NCBI RefSeq assembly: GCF_001517085.1
Contig: NZ_LRAC01000124.1
Location: 124,001 to 188,000 of the forward strand
Direction: 5' to 3'
DNA length: 64,000 bases
From: Paenibacillus sp. DMB5
Lineage (GTDB): Bacteria > Bacillota > Bacilli > Paenibacillales > Paenibacillaceae
Below the pieces are notes generated by a model. It searched no databases. It saw nothing but the letters and a program-made list of their open reading frames with translations, and was not told where the DNA came from. The position numbers were made by a program, and so were the translations under genes. Of the stretch, positions 61,289 to 64,000 are shown piece by piece (positions within the stretch are counted from its first letter, which is position 1; each line of letters starts with the position of its first letter).

Positions 61289-62776
61289 ATGTCTACACCT
61301 ACTGGATTTATGGAGTATAAGCGCCAGCTCCCAGGTGACCGGGATCCTGAGCAGCGCGTTAAAGACTGGGAAGAATTCCATCATCACCTTACCGAGGACG
61401 AGCTCCGCACTCAGGGCGCGCGCTGCATGGACTGCGGAACCCCCTATTGCCATACCGGCATTGATATGACCGGAGGCACATCTGGGTGCCCGGTTCACAA
61501 CCTGATTCCCGAATGGAATAATCTGGTTTACCGTGGCCTGTGGAAGGAAGCGCTGGAGCGTCTGCACAAGACGAATAACTTCCCTGAATTTACAGGCAGC
61601 ATCTGTCCTGCGCCTTGCGAAGGCTCCTGTACCGTCGGGCTGATCGGCCAGCCGGTTACGATCAAGACCATTGAGCTTGCCATCGTGGATAAAGGCTTTG
61701 AGGAAGGCTGGGTTGTCCCTAATCCGCCCGAGAAACGTACAGGCAAGAGAGTAGCCATTGTCGGCTCCGGACCAGCCGGACTTGCTGCAGCAGCCCAGCT
61801 GAACAAAGCAGGACATACAGTAACAGTATATGAACGCAGTGACCGCGTCGGCGGTTTGTTGACATATGGCATCCCTACAATGAAGCTGGATAAACGCGTC
61901 GTTCAGCGCCGGGTGGATCTGCTGGCCGCTGAAGGCATCACCTTTGTTGTGAACACCGAGATCGGTAAGGATATTCCTACCCAGCAGCTCGTCGATGACT
62001 ATGATGCGGTCGTACTGTGCGGGGGAGCAACCAAAGCACGCCAGTTCAATGTCGAAGGCAGTGAGCTGAACGGTGTCATGTACGCAATGGATTACCTGAC
62101 CGGCACGATCAAGAGCTACCTGAACTCCAATCTGGAAGACGGCAATTTCGTATCGGCCGCTGGTAAAGATGTGGTTGTACTGGGCGGCGGGGATACCGGT
62201 TCCGACTGTGTTGCAACCTCTCTGCGTCATGGCTGCAAGAGCATTACCCAATTCGGTACGCATGATAAAGCACCGCTTGAGCGTGATCCGATTGCCAACC
62301 CTTGGCCGCAATTCCCGAACGTGTATACACTCGACTATGCACAGCAGGAAGCCAAAGCCATCTTCGGCGACGACCCTCGTGAATTCTCCATTATGACCAC
62401 CAAGTTTGTTGGTGATGAAGAGGGCAACCTGAAGGAGCTGCACACCGTGCAAATCCGCCGTATGGTGGATGAGTCAGGCCGCAAGATCTACCAGCCTGTA
62501 CCGGGTACTGAAGCTGTCTATCCGGCTCAGCTGGCGCTGATCGCGATTGGCTTCGATGGACCAGAACAGGATATCATTCAGGAGCTGAACCTGGAAACGG
62601 ACCGCCGCAGCAATGTGAAGGCCCGTTACGGCAAATTCAATACCAGTGTGGATAAAGTTTTTGCTGCAGGTGATATGCGCCGCGGACAGAGTCTGGTGGT
62701 CTGGGCGATTAACGAAGGCCGCGCAGCTGCACGTGAAGTTGACAAATATCTGATGGGATCGACCGTTCTCGTCTAA
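61289..62776 (+). CDS. gltD: Glutamate synthase small subunit
   Basis: GltD channels NADPH electrons to the GltB subunit, and many bacteria carry stand-alone GltD-like FAD/Fe-S reductases. The 495 residues show the Cys clusters ([33 protein letters not shown]), an FAD fold ([21 protein letters not shown]), an NADPH fold ([14 protein letters not shown]) and the final FAD motif [18 protein letters not shown]. No gltB is visible beside it. ATG at 61289 with GGGGGAAACG upstream; the frame extends to 61187. Confidence 0.92.
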   Translation: MSTPTGFMEYKRQLPGDRDPEQRVKDWEEFHHHLTEDELRTQGARCMDCGTPYCHTGIDMTGGTSGCPVHNLIPEWNNLVYRGLWKEALERLHKTNNFPEFTGSICPAPCEGSCTVGLIGQPVTIKTIELAIVDKGFEEGWVVPNPPEKRTGKRVAIVGSGPAGLAAAAQLNKAGHTVTVYERSDRVGGLLTYGIPTMKLDKRVVQRRVDLLAAEGITFVVNTEIGKDIPTQQLVDDYDAVVLCGGATKARQFNVEGSELNGVMYAMDYLTGTIKSYLNSNLEDGNFVSAAGKDVVVLGGGDTGSDCVATSLRHGCKSITQFGTHDKAPLERDPIANPWPQFPNVYTLDYAQQEAKAIFGDDPREFSIMTTKFVGDEEGNLKELHTVQIRRMVDESGRKIYQPVPGTEAVYPAQLALIAIGFDGPEQDIIQELNLETDRRSNVKARYGKFNTSVDKVFAAGDMRRGQSLVVWAINEGRAAAREVDKYLMGSTVLV

Positions 62777-62798
62777 CCGATAATCTGTGGATCACCAA

Positions 62799-62836
62799 AG
62801 AGCCGCCCTCCCAGCAATTGCTGGAGGGGCGGCTCT
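62799..62836 (+). terminator. Terminator hairpin after gltD
   Basis: AGAGCCGCCC pairs with GGGCGGCTCT with an inner CAGCAATTGCTG helix. T content after it is weak. Confidence 0.65.
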
Positions 62837-62851
62837 TGTAATATATAACAT

Positions 62852-62880
62852 GAGATGCCGTGTGTTAAGCACGGCATCTC
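62852..62880. other. Second hairpin before the convergent chemotaxis gene
   Basis: GAGATGCCGTG pairs perfectly with CACGGCATCTC around seven bases, in the gap between the convergent gltD and chemoreceptor genes; probably the chemoreceptor terminator or a bidirectional one. Confidence 0.6.
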
Positions 62881-62893
62881 TTTAAGGAGTTCT

Positions 62894-64000
62894 CTAATCC
62901 TCAAGCTTAAAGCGCTCGATCTTCACCTGCAGGTCTGAGGCCATCTTGGACAGTTCACCGGAGGAAGCGGTAATCTCATCCATAGAGGCAAGCTGCTCCT
63001 GAGTCGCTGCTGTTACGCTCTGGAAGGCATCAGAGGTGGACCGTGCGATATTGGAAATTTCAACGACGGAAGCTGCGACCTGCTCGGCTCCTGCAGACAT
63101 TTGCTCCGTAACGGCGGAAATGTCATGGATCTGGCCGTTGATTCTGGCGGTGGACTGTTCAATATTCGCAAACGCCGCTTTGGCCTCATCAGTCACTTGA
63201 ATCCCCAGCTCCACGTCAGCCGATACCCTGTTATGGATCGTCTCATAGGTCTGGTCAATAAGGACGGTCATTTGTTCAATCGTCTCCTGGATATTACCGG
63301 CAGTCGTCTTGGACTGGTCTGCCAGCTTGCGTACTTCAGCTGCCACTACAGCGAAGCCCCGGCCATGCTCACCGGCGCGGGCGGCCTCAATTCCGGCGTT
63401 CAGCGACAGCAGATTAGTCTGTACGGCAATATTGGAGATCGCACTGCTCATCGCTGACACCTGGGAGTTCAGGCCGTTCAACTGGCCGATCAGCTCAGAG
63501 GACAGGTGAGTGGACTCGCGGATCGCATCCATCTGCCGGCTGACCTGGCTGATTTTCTCGCTGCCGCTATGCACATCTGCTTCCGTATCTGCGGATGAGC
63601 TGACGATCGAGGATGCTGCCTCGGCAATTTTTGTAATGCCGGCAGACATTTCCTCCATTGCCCGGGACGTCTCGGCCATGGCTGCGGTCTGAGTCTCGGC
63701 TCCTTCTGACGAATCCTGGACCATCTCGGCCACATAGGCCGTAGCTTTGGCATTTTCTTCGGTGGTAGCGGTCAGCTGCTCGCTGGATGCTGCCAGCAGG
63801 CCGGAAGTCTCGGAGATGTCAGTCACGATATTCCGAAGTGATTCCACCATGAGATTATAGTTTTTGGCCAGCTCCCCGATCTCATCAGCACGGTCAATTG
63901 TGATCTGTTCGTTCAGATACCCTTCGCTTACACGGCGTGCAGACTGGTTAAGCCGGGTGATTGGCCGTGAGATAGCTCTTACGATGAAATACATCAGAAT
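62894..64000 (-). CDS. Methyl-accepting chemotaxis protein, N-terminus beyond window
   Basis: The visible 368 residues are the cytoplasmic part of a chemoreceptor. The end of a membrane segment ([10 protein letters not shown]) leads to a HAMP domain ([41 protein letters not shown]), then a methyl-accepting signalling coiled coil with the hairpin tip [43 protein letters not shown], the CheA/CheW contact. The sensor domain lies beyond the right edge of the window, so its ligand is unknown. Confidence 0.9.
   Translation of the reverse strand: MLMYFIVRAISRPITRLNQSARRVSEGYLNEQITIDRADEIGELAKNYNLMVESLRNIVTDISETSGLLAASSEQLTATTEENAKATAYVAEMVQDSSEGAETQTAAMAETSRAMEEMSAGITKIAEAASSIVSSSADTEADVHSGSEKISQVSRQMDAIRESTHLSSELIGQLNGLNSQVSAMSSAISNIAVQTNLLSLNAGIEAARAGEHGRGFAVVAAEVRKLADQSKTTAGNIQETIEQMTVLIDQTYETIHNRVSADVELGIQVTDEAKAAFANIEQSTARINGQIHDISAVTEQMSAGAEQVAASVVEISNIARSTSDAFQSVTAATQEQLASMDEITASSGELSKMASDLQVKIERFKLED

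Overview
The window looks like a chromosomal segment of a spore-forming Firmicute of the Paenibacillaceae, most likely Paenibacillus. The evidence is the moderate GC content, strong GGAGG ribosome sites with many TTG/GTG starts, sporulation genes (YjcZ-type, Cse60-type, spoVK), and the Bacillales gene order mutL / SAM methyltransferase / miaA / hfq / spoVK / hflX / ynbB / glnR / glnA followed by lexA / yneA / ynzC. I see no rRNA, tRNA, CRISPR array, transposase or prophage.

Layout. 1-4650 is mostly minus strand: a YjcZ-type peptide, a YitT-type membrane protein, and a response regulator / histidine kinase / pssA / DedA run. Near 4650 both the response regulator and the oppositely oriented mutL are cut off inside their reading frames, which marks a rearrangement or assembly breakpoint. 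4650-18300 carries the mutL C-terminus, an RsmJ-like methyltransferase, miaA, hfq, a class A PBP, small conserved genes, spoVK, hflX, ynbB and glnRA with a clear GlnR operator. 18300-20830 is an AT-richer pocket of small proteins, including an orphan RNA polymerase alpha-CTD-like protein. 21970-27990 holds two SOS loci: a cassette of a mini-WYL protein, a Y-family polymerase and a YolD-like protein, and the lexA/yneA divergent region with five LexA-type boxes. 28000-41000 has metH, RNase Z, HAD phosphatases, and a packed repair and redox run (Fpg-like glycosylase, endonuclease IV, receiver-like protein, thioredoxin, ABC ATPase, RlmM-like methyltransferase). 41000-49500 contains a Ser/Thr kinase fused to a ParA-like domain, an ABC-F ATPase, a MoeB/ThiF enzyme, a receiver-degenerate response regulator, NlpC/P60, thiN, an LMW phosphatase and an esterase. 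49600-55030 is the pyruvate dehydrogenase operon. 55100-64000 has a broken nucleotide kinase, an S66 peptidase, an AT-rich phosphodiesterase/hydrolase pair, thyA-folA, gltD and the start of a chemotaxis receptor.

The most striking general feature is a series of single-base frameshifts in otherwise well conserved genes (pssA, metH, the kinase fusion, a response regulator, pdhC and a nucleotide kinase). Most are one missing base, several in short homopolymers. Uncorrected sequencing error is the simplest explanation. Because mutL is itself truncated here, a mismatch-repair defect is a competing idea that raw reads could settle.

The most interesting candidate biology is the SOS-type mini-WYL / Y-polymerase / YolD-like cassette, the orphan alpha-CTD-like protein, the kinase-ParA fusion, and several membrane or basic peptides of 21-37 residues that length-filtered annotation would miss.
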